A stretch of DNA of 64,000 nt from Hermatobates lingyangjiaoensis (taxonomy: Eukaryota; Arthropoda; Insecta; Hemiptera; Hermatobatidae), in assembly GCA_026182355.1 (NCBI GenBank), contig JAPFBL010000104.1:2163501-2227500 (forward strand), written 5' to 3'. Shown piece after piece: positions 1 to 11,904 of the stretch (position 1 is the first letter of the stretch; every line of letters begins with the position of its first letter). Under the pieces are notes generated by a model, which was given only the letters and a program-made list of their open reading frames with translations, made no database searches and was not told where the DNA came from. The position numbers and the translations under genes are program-made.

Positions 1-855
1 TTGTTGAGGAGAATAGGGTGATGCATTGGTAGTGGCTGAACGAAGGGGACACTGGGTTAGCATGTTATGATGATGTCGCGCCAGAAGTGGGCTCCAATCA
101 AGGTAATGCAAGTCTGACACGTGTAACAGGCGCACGGTGTGGCAAAGGAAGTCGCTACCTCAATTCCGCAGTGCTTGCAGGCTCCCTTATCTCTGCAATG
201 CACTACGGAATTGGGACAGAGAGCCCTTTCTCTTGTCTGTCAACTGCTCCGAATCCCCACCCAATCAACTGATAGCTCCTCCCCCACCAAAATAAAATAC
301 CTCCCGACCTCTCCAGTCCATTTGTTTCAATCAATCTTCAGCCATCAGCACACTATTGCCATGATATTTCCCCTTCATTGTATCAAATTTATCACAATCC
401 AATCTTCTATTTCTCTCACTATCCGACATGACTGCCCGTATATCAACTTATTTTTAGCAGTATAGATTAAATGACATTCAACAAATTATATATATATATA
501 AACTCATACAGAAACATTGAAAATAGAAAAAAAATCTCTAAAATTTGTTGTGCTAATTCTTTGTAAATCAATTAAATATATGGTAATAATAATATTCTAA
601 AAAACAAAATGTGTAAGTGAAAGAAAATAATTCAAAAAACAACAGTTAATTTGCAAGGGTACATTAAACAAGACTGCATAGTCATGAAGATGAAGTTTTG
701 ATATATATGATTTTTATACTTAAATTGATACATCAAACGTGAATAATAATATTGAGGTATATTAAGCTGATTATGAATAGATTTTATTAATATAACTAGG
801 TATAATATAAATTTGTCAAAACTATAGCATGCTTACAAAAAATAAGATCACTGAA
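1..855. other. no recognisable gene
   Basis: A+T-rich DNA apart from a slightly more balanced first 350 bases. The short open frames here (up to about 108 codons) show no family signature, no conserved motif and no splice context, so I do not call them. A short (TA)n run lies near 490. The identifiable repeats start at about 860. Confidence 0.5.
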
Positions 856-860
856 ACAAG

Positions 861-952
861 AGTCAGTTGGGTTTTTGACTCTGACGAAGACCGCTTGTTA
901 CGGTTGAAAGATCTTAGTCTTTTTTCCCTATGTCATATTGTGGTTTGATCAT

Positions 953-954
<2 letters not shown>
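861..954 (+). mobile_element. PLE family A terminus (pseudo-LTR fragment)
   Basis: This fragment holds one hammerhead motif followed by the family A tail (TTATTGTGGTTTGATCATTG in its usual form, here CATATTGTGGTTTGATCATTG-like), and it ends directly in a (TA)n tract. The same unit recurs in both orientations at about 17.9, 18.0, 19.4, 26.2, 26.4, 26.5, 28.7, 47.5, 48.8, 53.1 and 55.7 kb. No coding sequence is attached to any copy, so its assignment to a PLE rests on the ribozyme and on similarity of layout to the coding families. A retrozyme-like non-autonomous element is the alternative. Confidence 0.6.
877..919 (+). ncRNA. hammerhead ribozyme motif, family A
   Basis: Order of parts: helix I strand GACT 877-880, CTGACGA box 881-887, one unpaired A, stem II GACCG/CGGTT (889-893 with 901-905), GAAA 906-909, self-complementary helix III AGATCT, then U^AGTC closing helix I with GACT. 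Predicted cleavage follows 915. All core residues of a type I hammerhead are present; helix III is too short to hold a loop, as is known for PLE-borne hammerheads. Confidence 0.8.

Positions 955-1005
<51 letters not shown>
955..1005. repeat. (TA)n microsatellite
   Basis: Pure TA dinucleotide run of about 50 bp directly abutting the family A terminus. It is typical of the tracts that separate nearly all PLE fragments in the window. Confidence 0.95.
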
Positions 1006-1007
<2 letters not shown>

Positions 1008-1135
1008 TAACTCACTACAAATAATTGAATATAATCGCTCTGAGACCTTTCGTTGTGGTGATTTACCTGAATATATATATACGAGTTCGAGATTAACAAA
1101 GAGCAACACACAAAGTAGGGAAACACACTTACAGA

Positions 1136-1166
1136 CTCAAATTTTCGGGTAATCCGTCTTCAGGAG
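1136..1166 (-). ncRNA. hammerhead ribozyme motif, family J
   Basis: Read on the minus strand: CTC, CTGAAGA (rc of 1157-1163), unpaired C, stem II GG.../...CC, GAAA (rc of 1143-1146), helix III AATT, U^GAG. Helix I is CTC/GAG and extends weakly. Stem II has only two to three pairs, so activity is uncertain although the core is intact. Confidence 0.65.
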
Positions 1167-1303
1167 AAAAGAGAATGGGAGACCAAGCACGTTGTAGGCG
1201 CAACGGCAAGTAACCTACACCGTTGTTACGTACTGGGGTAACCCCAATAACCTGGGTTACTTGCCGTTGCGCCTACAACGTGCTTGGTCTCCCATTCTCT
1301 TTT

Positions 1304-1334
1304 CTCCTGAAGACGGATTACCCGAAAATTTGAG
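1304..1334 (+). ncRNA. hammerhead ribozyme motif, family J, inverted partner
   Basis: Plus-strand mirror of the motif at 1136-1166: CTC 1304-1306, CTGAAGA 1307-1313, C, GGATTACCC, GAAA 1324-1327, helix III AATT, U^GAGT. It lies in the right arm of the palindrome. Confidence 0.65.
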
Positions 1335-1393
1335 TCTGTAAGTGTGTTTCCCTACTTTGTGTGTTGCTCTTTGTTAATCTCGAACTCGTATTG

Positions 1394-1412
1394 TGTCCAG
1401 TTTGGATCGTAT
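1394..1412 (+). other. PLE terminal stem-loop (decayed)
   Basis: GTCC-AGTTT-GGAT-CGTATTT is a one-mismatch version of the GTCC-loop-GGAC-CGTTT hairpin seen at several PLE outer ends in this window (26288, 29006, 41069, 54294, 58339). Confidence 0.45.
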
Positions 1413-1425
1413 TTCGTTTTATCAG

Positions 1426-1428
<3 letters not shown>

Positions 1429-1466
<38 letters not shown>
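1429..1466. repeat. (TA)n microsatellite
   Basis: Pure TA run between the family J palindrome and the family C palindrome. Confidence 0.95.
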
Positions 1467-1469
<3 letters not shown>

Positions 1470-1507
1470 TTAAACACCACAATAAACAAATATAAATTAA
1501 TTACAAT

Positions 1508-1543
1508 GCTCTAAAGCCTTTCGTTACAACATCATCAGAGAGC
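1508..1543 (-). ncRNA. hammerhead ribozyme motif, family C
   Basis: Minus strand: GCTCT, CTGATGA, unpaired U, stem II GTT-GT-AAC, GAAA, then a slightly mutated helix III (AAGGCTTT against AAGGCCTT in the partner), ^AGAGC. Helix I is 5 bp, GCTCT/AGAGC. Confidence 0.75.
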
Positions 1544-1764
1544 TAAATGCGCCAAACAAAAAATATAATAACAAGTTAACCTGGTTGATTGAAGTCTTCA
1601 GGATTGCTGGCATCCCTGTCTGAATCTAATATTCCTAAACTTGAAGGAGTCTTGATCTGCTTACTTATTTCTTTTATTAATATTTCATCTAGTTTGTAAA
1701 GTCCCGGACTATTGTTCATTAAATTTTCATAGAAATTTCCTATTTTCCATTCTATGGAAATTTA

Positions 1765-1908
1765 ATGAACAATAGTTCGGGACTTTACAAACTAGATGAA
1801 GTATTATTAAAAGAAATAAGTAAGCAGATCAAGACTCCTTCAAGTTTAGGAACATTAAATTCAGACAGGGATGCCAGCAATCCTGAAGACTTCAATCAAC
1901 CAGGTTAA
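1765..1908 (+). pseudogene. PLE C-terminal fragment, family C
   Basis: An open stretch of 47 codons plus stop encodes only the very C-terminal tail downstream of the GIY-YIG domain. It begins MNNSSGLYKLDEVL and ends in DFNQPG, closely matching the C-terminus of the protein fragment at 41215-42423 (MNNSLGLYKLDEVL ... NFNQPS). It is a truncated remnant, not a gene. A decayed antisense copy lies in the left arm at about 1595-1722. The family C 3' pseudo-LTR with its hammerhead follows immediately. Confidence 0.8.
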
Positions 1909-1940
1909 CTTGTTATTATATTTTTTGTTTGGTGCATTTA

Positions 1941-1975
1941 GCTCTCTGATGATGTTGTAACGAAAGGCCTTAGAG
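1941..1975 (+). ncRNA. hammerhead ribozyme motif, family C
   Basis: GCTCT 1941-1945, CTGATGA 1946-1952, unpaired T, stem II GTTGTAAC 1954-1961, GAAA 1962-1965, helix III AGGCCT (A of GAAA pairs with T1970), U1971^AGAG 1972-1975. It is one of the cleanest core sequences in the window. Confidence 0.85.
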
Positions 1976-2029
1976 AAATTTAATTATTTTATGCTTGTTT
2001 ATTGAGGTGTTTAATTCATATACATATTA

Positions 2030-5000
2030 TATCAAGAGTTATTGTTTATTATTAGTATGTATATATATATATATATAATATATAAATGACCACTAAATGT
2101 TCTAAAAGAAAATAAGCAGTTTTAAGGGGCAATTGTGAGCGTTACCTTGTTTTCAAAGAATTCTTGTAGAACTGACAAAAATAGTGACGAAATAGAGGAA
2201 ACATTACATAAACTTACAACCTCCCAAATTCTGCTCTTTTTTTGTATTATGCTACTTTCACTTGTATTTTATAATATCACATTAAGGTACCATATCTGCA
2301 AGTACATTGAAGTACTTGTAATCTTTAAAGGAGCAGGAAGTGGTTGAATTTACTCAAATTTGTGGTCCAACCGAAAGTGTAAGATGTTAAATATCATTTT
2401 AATAAGTATATATCTTTTTATATTAAATTTCTCAGTGAATAATTTCCCACTTTAAAGAAATTGTAACCTTTATCGTAAATTTTGGTAAAATATTTTTCTT
2501 AATAGAAGTGAGGAGCATCTAAGATTTATAGACGACTAATAAATAGGCTTCTGTTGGCCCGAGCTCAAGCACCTTAGAGCCAATTAGGAGACTACTGGGT
2601 AATAACTGGCCCTCAATGCCCCCAAGCTGCAAACAGTGCTGCCAACCAATTTAGTATTCAGCGAATAACACTCTCTCTTGCCCTAGCGGCCATACAAACA
2701 GTATTTCACACAGACTTAACAACTTTTTCCTTAGTAATGTTCCTACATGTTACAATCTTATCATCAACAAACTGTGTCCTATATTGCCCTGTCATTTATC
2801 AACAATTTCAAGATAATTATTTCACTTATTTAATATATCAAGGTGCATACATGCTAATTAACATTATTTTAATGATTATTTTGTCTACATATACATAGGT
2901 TGTGACAAGTCAACTAAACCAATAAAAAGAAACATATCACGATTTAAGAAGGTTATAAATACACAAGGAAAACACTACTAAAAGTATGAAAAGTACAGTA
3001 AAAAAGTTTTAACCTCTTTCAAGTTTTACACTGTTTTTAAAGAACTTAATTCTTTTAAAACAGTGTGAAACGTGAATGCACTTTGACCACTTTCCTTTCG
3101 TTTTAGTACTTCCAGAGTGATTTCCACAATTATAGAGTCACTGATATCTACCTGAGGATGACGACTAGCTAAATATCACAGTGAGTCTTGTCTATAACTT
3201 TATGTGCTATTTCGTTTGTCCTAAAACTGTTTAGAGTCATACCGAATTACCTATTTTTGAAATTATGTTTACATGGATGAATTTTTGGAGATATTAAATT
3301 ATACACGATTAATGATGTCCTTACCATTTCGTTTGGTATTGCGAGAAATAAATTTTCAGCACTTAGGACAGTGGTTTAAACAGTTGGTAGGTGACGCGTT
3401 TCTATTGGTCTTTACAGTCTTTTCCAAGGCGGCTGCACATCATATGTCTGTCGGAAGGGTCGATGAAGAGGGCAGTGTTTTAGGGGGGCTGATTGGGTGT
3501 GCTATGCGGTTAGCGGATAGTCTCCTGACAGACGCAGAATGCCTGCAGAGTCCGCATATTCTTTATTAATCACTGGTTCATCTTTATCAATTTCCAACAC
3601 TTCAAATATTTGCAGGCAGTTTTGGTCATTATTAGGCTTTATTATTTTCCTATTGTCTAGCGGGTCTTGTAGGGAGATATTCTTATTATGGTGTTCTCTG
3701 GTGTGCTGCTTGATTGCTCCACTTTATATGTGCTTAGTTAAGTGCCTTGATAGGGTCGTTGTTGTAATTCCAATTAAAGGTAAGATCTTAAGCACGAGCC
3801 TGAGTCCAAGACTGACCCAGCTCGAAATTCCGGCCCAAAGTGTCAATTATTACGTTCAGGTCTAGCCTGGACTTCTCTCTCGCAAACTTTTAAGGTATAT
3901 TTATATATTATGTATACGAATACGATATATGAACATTAAAATAAAGCATACGTGTTATAATAAAATAATTTGGATAAAATAGACGACCCAAATTTGATTG
4001 GCTGTTGGAGAATAAACTCGAATATAAATCCAACCAGGCCCGGGTCTGATCGGTTCGGGTTTTAATATCCGTGGGCCTGAGTTGAGTCCGGCTAGATTTT
4101 TTAGGCCCAATCTTACCTCTAATTCCAATTGCTCAGCATCTGCTATCAGCTCGCACTTTCCCATTTTACATGTATATAAGTACACAACATTGATCCTTTG
4201 TATTTCTGGGGTGCTTGTCACACTGCTTTTCTTGATAAACAAGTTGTTATTGTTGTTTATAATGTATCTGCTTCCGCATGTTTTCCTTTTCCTGTTTGTA
4301 TTTCATTCTACGGTAGACAGTCTGTTTTAGTGTTTCTTATTTAATTTATAGGCTTTAGTAAACTGGTTCCGGTAGACACCTTGTGTATAGTAGAGATGAG
4401 GTTGCGTGTTTTGTTGTGGTTTCCATTACTTTATTCATGTGGGCTCTAAATAATTGATCAAAAAGAGTTACTATTGCATCCATTATTATTAACAGACGTT
4501 TGTTTTAATCATTTGATTATATCGTGAAACCATACTCATGGCTCAAAATCGCCTGAAAGTAGACATAATATCACGAAGCAGAGAGTAACAACGATGAAGA
4601 GGAAGCATACCAATAGAAAATACTAGCTAAACTTTCCGACAAATATCTTGCTGAGTGGCACAAGAAGGACAGCACGACTTGAAAAGTACGAAGTTTAGAC
4701 TTCGAATCTATTTTTTCACTTGGAGCGAGATCTGCTCCTGGTCTCAAGACAAATTGTTGATAAGTAACGCATAATTTGATATATGTCACATATTCTAAGA
4801 TTAGCAACGTGCGCCATGTACTATGTGTATTGATTCCATACCTGTGGCACTACTCCACAGAACTGATTCCCAACTAGTACCACTAACTCAATCACAATGA
4901 TTGCTAACGTGGGTCATATATTCAGTAGAAATTACTACAAATTTGAGTCATCTACGGTATAGTACTGGTTTTCAAAGAAAATCATACATCTAAGGAATGA

Positions 5001-5083
5001 ACACCAAATTCATTTTGTAACCATTCACCACCAATCAGAACCAATTACCATACCAATGTTTTGCAAAGAAGGCGTCATACTTG

Positions 5084-5085
<2 letters not shown>
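2030..5085. other. no recognisable gene
   Basis: A short (TA)n run lies at about 2059-2076. Less A+T-rich patches lie at 2545-2700, 3400-3560 and 3790-4130, the last with AGGCCCGGGTC-type sequence, but none gives a recognisable protein or RNA. An open frame of 98 codons at 3273-3569 has no identifiable domain. CTGAGGA at about 3152 lacks the other hammerhead parts. Confidence 0.4.
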
Positions 5086-5120
<35 letters not shown>

Positions 5121-5137
5121 AATATATATATATATAC
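5086..5137. repeat. (TA)n microsatellite
   Basis: TA runs interrupted by CCAA at about 5118-5121. Confidence 0.9.
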
Positions 5138-5439
5138 CAAAAGTAGAACATTTAATGTATGAAACGAACGTAGAATCAACCACTCTACGGCAGTGATTTA
5201 CCAACTTGATATACATAATCTAATGATTACTGGTATTCTTGTTTGCACAAGTGTCCTGTTAATCGACTGTTGCCATGATGGTCTTATGATTACTGACTCC
5301 TTATTTAAACATGCATTATATTACTCTATATAATAATTTAAAAAAACTATATGACTATATATATATGTATCCATAAATTATAACTTATAATTTATAACTG
5401 TATCACTACACATCATTACACTGTTATGGAGATTTGGTA

Positions 5440-5760
5440 TAGCTTCAAATAACACAACACCTTTAAGCCGACGCTTCGCCAGTATTTATAGACATCATCA
5501 GGGATACATTAACACAGAATTTCATTACAATAACATAAAAATGTTATAAGTACATATAATTAATATAGTAATTAAATATATTAATATTTATTTTTATACA
5601 TAATTATCTTTTCAATATTAATTATGTATATTAATTAAATAATGTAACATAAAATGTTTCATGTTACTGTAATAAAATTCTCAATTAGTTTAGCCCTGAA
5701 GATGTCTACAAATACAAACGAAACGTCGGCTAGTGGTGTTTACAGACGGAACCCCTATAA
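5440..5760. mobile_element. decayed inverted pair of PLE termini, family B
   Basis: The left part (about 5450-5505, minus sense) and right part (about 5690-5745, plus sense) are related to the family B 3' pseudo-LTRs at 13.0, 13.8, 49.1, 50.3 and 50.6 kb. The left hammerhead-like motif (about 5466-5503) has GAAG instead of GAAA. The A+T-rich centre has no coding trace. It looks older than the other family B copies. Confidence 0.6.
5691..5732 (+). ncRNA. hammerhead-like motif, family B, decayed stem II
   Basis: TAGCC 5691-5695, CTGAAGA 5696-5702, T, a stem II region with mismatches (GTCTAC...ACAAAC), GAAA 5720-5723, helix III ACGT, C^GGCTA. Helix I is a perfect 5 bp TAGCC/GGCTA. The core is intact but stem II no longer pairs well. 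Confidence 0.6.
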
Positions 5761-7459
5761 AAAAGAAAAATAGTGATAAATATATGTGGTCGAGATAAGA
5801 AAACATTTATATATCTTTACTAAAGCACACATCATATCAGTTTATTTAATGATTATATGGTCAGTAGGTTGCTATTTAAACATGCATGAGATCCTTTAAT
5901 GATTTTATGATTATTCTACCCTTAATTTAATGTTACTCTAGGTTAAAATTAATAATTCAATGATTACTAGGCTATTTATTGACGCTTTTATAATATAAAC
6001 TCCACAGTTGCTTCAATGATCAAATAGTGCATACATACTGTTAGTGGACAATAGAAAAGTGTATTTAAAGATGTTATAACTACTTTAGCAAGTACCTGAA
6101 TAATTAATCTGATAAAAGGAATAATGACTGATGGCCTATCAGTGCTAAGTAGGTGTGGAGTAATTGATCCAATTTAAGCTGATTGGTAATACATGCTGTT
6201 ATCCTTGATTAATCCCACAGAAAAACTGATATTCTAACAACAATATGACAGCAGCTGGGAGGATTGTAGCCATATCTACATGGATGAGGCTTTAGGTAAG
6301 GTGGCAAATATTTTAGAAGCAATGACTTGGGAAGTATTGACAAACCTTTCTGCGACTTACCAATGGTAAAATGTCTCTCAGTTGGCAGAATAAAACATAT
6401 GTATTATTCAACATGAAAATTCGCCTTCTACCTCTGGTTTAGTTGAGGTTATCCAGACTGTTATAAGTTAATCTTTAGCCTTGGATATTATTTCTTTCTA
6501 TTAAGTTTTATAAATATTATTTTATTATTGTTGTTATTACAGTTTAGGACTACTTCAAATTATTTTAAGTAAAAATCGTAGCAGTCAGTGGGAGGTTGAA
6601 AAGATTGTTTTTCTTGCTTAGAATAAGGAAGGGGACCTGAATTCATGGCAGACGATATGCGCCATGGCAACGAACTTACTCTAACCACATGAGGGAAAAA
6701 CAGTCATTCAATTCCAGAACAGAATTTAGAAGCAATGTATGACAGGGGAGCAGTCCCAGAATGGAGCTTCAAGAAAGAACAGAACTGACTCTGCAATCAA
6801 CATTTGAGCATTGTGACGTGTTGGGTAATGAAAAATATTATAGCTGTGTGATTATATTAAATTTATTTAATTTATTAAATTAAATAGTTTTGATGTAATA
6901 AAAAAGTTAAACTAAGGAGATCATCTTTTCGCTTATCGATTAGTCTGCAGTAGCACTAACTCTGTGGTTAGCATATTAGTGAAAAAAGAGTGGTAGTCTA
7001 TAGGAATAAATATTTATGTCAAGAACCCTGGAATGACTAGTAGTGGCCAGGTCATGAGACCTTCAAAATGGCCACCATTTGCACTACCCCTAACGACCAA
7101 TACCACTACCTGCAGTGCAAACAAAACCACATACGAGTTCTAAAATGACTCTAATGCGCTTTCTTATTGGCACCCTATTATTAATATGTTTACTATCATT
7201 ATTTATTGCATTACTATCTTATTATTACTGTTATAGTTATTTGATAGTTGATACTGACCTAGTTTACTTGATGGTGAGGACCTAGTCTCCAGTGATGCAA
7301 CCTCTGCAATGAACGCTATAGAGACAGCCAGGATATTCCAAGGACTGTATGTTTCAGAAATAATACAGCATTAACATCTAATCTCTATATGGAGTTAGTG
7401 AGTAAAGGGTAAAGATTAAAAAAGAAATCACACACTCTCAATCATCTCCATAATGCATT

Positions 7460-7461
<2 letters not shown>
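5761..7461. other. no recognisable gene
   Basis: A+T-rich sequence without repeats of the families seen elsewhere. No open frame above about 60 codons and no RNA gene signature. Confidence 0.5.

Positions 7462-7518
<57 letters not shown>
7462..7518. repeat. (CT)n microsatellite
   Basis: A 57 bp pure CT run. The following 300 bases stay strongly pyrimidine-rich on the plus strand (CTCTC, CCTC words). Confidence 0.95.
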
Positions 7519-7521
<3 letters not shown>

Positions 7522-7795
7522 TTCACAATACTTTTCTGTCATGTATTTGTAATCAAAATGTCTAGTAATCGCTACATCTACGCCTTAATCCTCTCTCTCA
7601 CCCAAACGCCTGATCACTCAATCTCATGAGTTCCCTTATCCTCTCCATCGCTCTCATTCCAATCTCCCATTTTCTCTCTATTTCTCTCACTCCACCCCTT
7701 ACCCTCATTTTCTTCCTTATCCCTTATCTCTTTCTTCCTATATTCTCATTCATTGTTTCACTTGCTATCCTGTCTCTCAATCACTAACTCACTCT

Positions 7796-7821
7796 CCCCC
7801 TCCCCCCCCCCCCCCCCCCCC
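7796..7821. repeat. poly-C tract
   Basis: CCCCC-T followed by 20 consecutive C residues, inside the pyrimidine-rich stretch. Length may be unreliable. Confidence 0.9.
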
Positions 7822-10287
7822 ACTGCTTCCCTCATGCACTCCCTATCTTCTCACACAATCTTTCTCTTCCTCTAATTCCACACAAAACACTCACCTGATT
7901 CACTCTCTTCATCTTATTCACATCCCCTTCTCATTTTACATCCAGTTGCTTTGTAGATAACTTCAGAAATAACTCTGTAGTCGTCATTGAAGATGAAGTC
8001 AATTAATGAAGTCAATTGTTGAAATCAGAATTTCACATATGTAGCACAAATAAACATTATCATTTTCAAAACCAAAATCAAGCTCATTATTAATTAGATG
8101 TTTAGAAAACAGTTTAAGAAGTAAATTAAATCCTTTTTGCTGTTTACTCTAGGAAAAGGTTCAACTTGTGAAAACAATAATTCTTAAAGTCATACCATAT
8201 CCTTGGTCTTCAATGTTAGCCTTAAATATTATTAAAAAGTAGAATACTTTCTTATTTTTATTAATCTGTAACATTATGAACTAAATTCTAATTTTTTTTA
8301 TTAAAGTAGTTAGCTATAGAATCCCAGAGCGTGCACCAATATATTTATTATGAGCCAAAATATGTTAATGAAGGAGATTATATTACTTTCATCAAGGTTT
8401 TTTTTAGATTATTTTGTAGCTCTTTATTCGAAAATTAATGTTCATGGTCTTTGGAAAGATATCCGGCACCAATAGTTAGGACAGTCCTGTTTTAGTGTTA
8501 CCTGGCAATTGAAAACTCCTGTTAAAAAGGTTGGTATTTCTTTTAAAAATGACTGTCGTCCAGCTATAGGCGATCTCACAATTCCCCAAACTACAGCTTT
8601 TTAACAATCTGATTCAGAGTAATTCACTTGCGATATAATCTCACGCTTTCTTGTTCCTTTAATTCACTGTAATGTTCCAATTTTCAGACTTCCCCTAACG
8701 CCACTCTTCAGCTTCAACCCATTTAATTTTTCATTACATCCATTTTATACCTTTAATTCAATCCCATTTCTTTTTCTATGTTTTCTTTAAAACAATATTG
8801 AATTTCACCCAACAGTTTGTTTAAAAAAAAAAAAAAAAAACGAAATTAACTTCTTTTTCAGTTAAATAAACTTTTATCAAAATGAAGCTTCTTTTGTTGT
8901 AAATCGTAGAAAGACATCTGAAAATCAAGCCTACATCACTAATGCAATAAAATAAGTTTTATTGAACACATAAATATTATTGCGTTTAACTTTATAGACC
9001 AGTAAAATTATTCCATATTTTGTTTGGAAAACAAAAATATTGATATCATTGAGATGAGTGCATCTCTGATTTATATGTTGTATCCGTCTTGGAATATCGT
9101 AAATGAGTTTATGAAAAAACAGAAAAGAAATTATACTGTGAGTGTTGAGAAGGAAAATACTAAAGCAGGGTGGCTTTCAATTGGTGATGGGCTCATAGTT
9201 CTCTGAAAAAGTTAATGAAGCCTTCATGATAACTAGTTTATTTTGTTTAACAATTTAAAAGTGTTTAGACTTTTTTCTTATCCTAAAGAATCTATTTGGA
9301 TCTCTTGATTTCTTGAAGCACATAAAAAAGTAATCAAGGCGTTCTTATATAGAGACTGACAAGAGGTCTCATTACCACCCTGATGGCTTCCGATTATCAG
9401 GCCCCCTTTGAGTAGTCACTAGTGTATTCCATTTGACAAGTAAGATTCACTAATTTGTCGTAAGTGTCCAGTTGAGGCAAATCACATGGTTATCCAAATT
9501 CTTTTTCAACTCATTTCGGGGCGTATTTGATACGCGTTTAAAAACGGGGCCATACACGTTTTTGCAATTAATGCTTTATAAGCTCACCAATATAATTTCT
9601 TCTTGATGAATATGAAAAGTAAGAACTACAAAAGTAGCAACATACTTCAGTTTTTGGACTCTGTATATTTTTTAGAAATTGTTCTTTAAAGCTTAAGAAC
9701 AGACTGATCTTGTACTTGGTATGTGTTTTATGTTACACGACATTGGTAACAACAAACGTTCCATATTTTGGTTAAATGTATTTAACACCTCTTCTAATAG
9801 GGCTGGAATATATTATGATAATAACAACACGATGATTAAAGTAAGAGTAGTGTAAAAATAAAATGTTTGACACAAAAGACCAACAAAATTTGCTTACTGT
9901 ATTTACAATTTATCCTGCCTGGTTGTAATGACTTTCTGAAATCCAGCAATCAAAGCTAATCCTTGTTACTGTTTCTGGACAGTCAAAGGTCTTGACATAT
10001 TTGGAATTGAAATGTCTCTAGATTTGTCGTGGACGAAAATAAAATTTGAAAAAAGAAATGCTAGAAAAGAATGTAAAACATAGACCTTCCAGATCTCATT
10101 AAGTAGATATACTATATCAATATTATACACATGTAACATAAATTATGGAGCATGTGAAAATATTGCAATAAACTCCATCCAAGTTGGAGGGAAAAAAAAG
10201 TAGATATACACATTATTCGGTTTCATAATTCACAAAAAACACTGAATAAATCCATATGCAATAGAAAAAAAAGTTTTTTAAAATGTT
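7822..10287. other. no recognisable gene
   Basis: A+T-rich sequence with an A18-19 run at about 8822-8840. The 60-codon open frame at 9024 has no family signature. Confidence 0.5.
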
Positions 10288-10430
10288 TTTGGTGGAACCT
10301 CAGGCAGTCTATTAAGGAACCCCTGGGTTCCGCGGAACCAACTTTGGGAACCTCAGGTCTAGTGGCTTGCTACTATTCACCATTGGACTAGTAGATCCTG
10401 TGTTCGATTTTCACTATTGGCCTCTATTTT
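10288..10430 (+). mobile_element. hAT-like end plus tRNA-like SINE head
   Basis: 10288-10358 carries GGAACC-rich words (GGGTTCCGCGGAACC, GGGAACCTCAGG) of the kind found at the ends of hAT-family DNA transposons. It runs directly into a tRNA-like segment: an A-box-like TAGTGGCTTGCTA near 10359 and a B-box-like TGTTCGATTTT at 10401-10411, spaced as in a tRNA gene. It is not a functional tRNA because the stems do not pair. A tRNA-derived SINE head is the simplest reading; the hAT link is weaker. Confidence 0.4.
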
Positions 10431-11867
10431 TTCACTCAATAAGTGAAAAATTTAAACACGTCGTCCATAGGAGAGCCGTAGCCTGGAGCTTACAATAAAA
10501 CCCATGACTAAAATGGGTGCCAATAATAAATGAGCCAAACTTTTCTCATCGTATAACTGCACTAAAAAGTGAAAGCTTAAAAGTTTTTTTTTTTCATTGC
10601 AACATATTCCACATTGTATTACGTGGATTAATTACACGTTTTGTCCAATAATTTTTATTCTTACAATATACTAATATATTTATCTTTTTTTATAAAATGA
10701 ACATGTTTGTAGTTTTAAGTCAATGTTAATTGACTACTAAATATCAATAATATAAGGTTGGCTCAGATAATGGACATATGAAATGTCTGGCGATTAAAAT
10801 ATTTGTCTCGATCAAAACTGTACAAAAGTATTAAAAATGTATTTAATTTTTTTTATTATCAATGAGGAAGACTTAATAGGCTACTCCTCTCCACTAGAAA
10901 TACCTTCCGAATTAGAGGCAGTCTGTGTGGGATCCTCAGACAACACTCATACACCAAGTACCCAGGAGATTAGGATGTCTCCGCGTTACATGTCAATGAT
11001 GGGCTAGGAGCTATTTTTAACTTGTTCAAGTATTCTTGACCCTTGACCACTCATATATTGAGATAGTTTATTGTTTATTTCAAAATGCTTCACTGATAGT
11101 CTTGTTTGGTACACTGACAAACTATACCTTTATATAGTTAAAGTATATGATGTTTATAAAAACTGTTTAGAGACAATGTTTTAAAATTTTAATTATATGA
11201 AAAACAAACAGTAAATGCATTTAATAGGTTATTAAACCTTTATTTTGTTCAAGGCTTCACAAAGTTGATCACAGGTTGTCAAATTAATACTTGAAAGATT
11301 TAGCTTCCAGTTTTTGTATTATAATGCTAATGGCAGAAGTAACTAATTATGATCACAATCGACACACTACAGGGTAGCCATCTTTCCTACAGTGTTCAAG
11401 GTTTAATCAACACAACTACTGCCATGTCCATTAAAGAATATTCTGTAGAACAATGAAGGAGTCATACAGTTCATAAACCAATGAAATATAACTTTTCAGC
11501 AGCAGTAATAGCAGCCTATCAAATAAAAACCAGTCATGATCCCTCTTAAACCACTCGTAACAAACCAAGAAGTATTGAATTAGTAATGTCATGCCATCAG
11601 TTTCTCTAAAACGTATTTGGTTAATTAACGATTCGTCTTGACTAATATAATAATTAAATTACTTGGAAAATTATTAATATAAATTGCTAAATATCATGAG
11701 AATGTATTGTGCAGTGTTATCCTTTCAAATTAGACCTAAAATTGTCACTACCCTCGCAATTGAAGAGAACCATTTACAAATTATATCCCACTTCTGCGTA
11801 TGATTTCACCCCTCTTAATACTATATAGTTTTGTTTCTATTCCACGGTTGATACTTTTATAAATATT
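10431..11867. other. no recognisable gene
   Basis: A+T-rich sequence. The 11825-11867 segment repeats at 53415-53460 (TTTTGTTTCTATTCCACGG...), there following a PLE terminus, so it is probably the outer edge of the same element. Confidence 0.45.
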
Positions 11868-11870
11868 TAT

Positions 11871-11901
<31 letters not shown>
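11868..11901. repeat. (CA)n(TA)n microsatellite
   Basis: ACAC run followed by a TA run. Confidence 0.9.
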
Positions 11902-11904
11902 ACT

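Larger units (their letters stand above)
1081..1390. mobile_element. palindromic pair of PLE termini, family J
   Basis: Two arms of about 135 bp (1081-1215 and 1255-1390) are near-perfect reverse complements around a 39-base centre. Each arm contains one hammerhead. The family recurs at 24157-24330 (minus), at 25960-26115 (plus, decayed) and, more distantly, at 48560-48790. I see no coding sequence inside. The layout matches two pseudo-LTR ends joined head to head. Confidence 0.7.
1466..2018. mobile_element. palindromic pair of PLE 3' ends, family C
   Basis: Arms 1466 to about 1735 (minus sense) and about 1755-2018 (plus sense) are close reverse complements around a short centre near 1745. 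Each arm holds the last coding residues of a PLE followed by its 3' pseudo-LTR with a hammerhead. The same 3' end follows the PLE coding region at 41215-42423, which fixes the family. The two copies differ at scattered bases, so the palindrome is not a recent assembly error alone. Confidence 0.8.

Noticed and set aside
955..1152. Open frames encoding IYIYIY peptides across TA repeats (here and at many other places)
   Set aside because: They are translations of (TA)n and not proteins.
3148..3190. CTGAGGATGACG resembling a hammerhead box
   Set aside because: No GAAA, no helix III and no closing helix I follow.
3273..3569. 98-codon frame in a less A+T-rich patch
   Set aside because: No conserved motif, splice signal or repeat evidence supports it as an exon.
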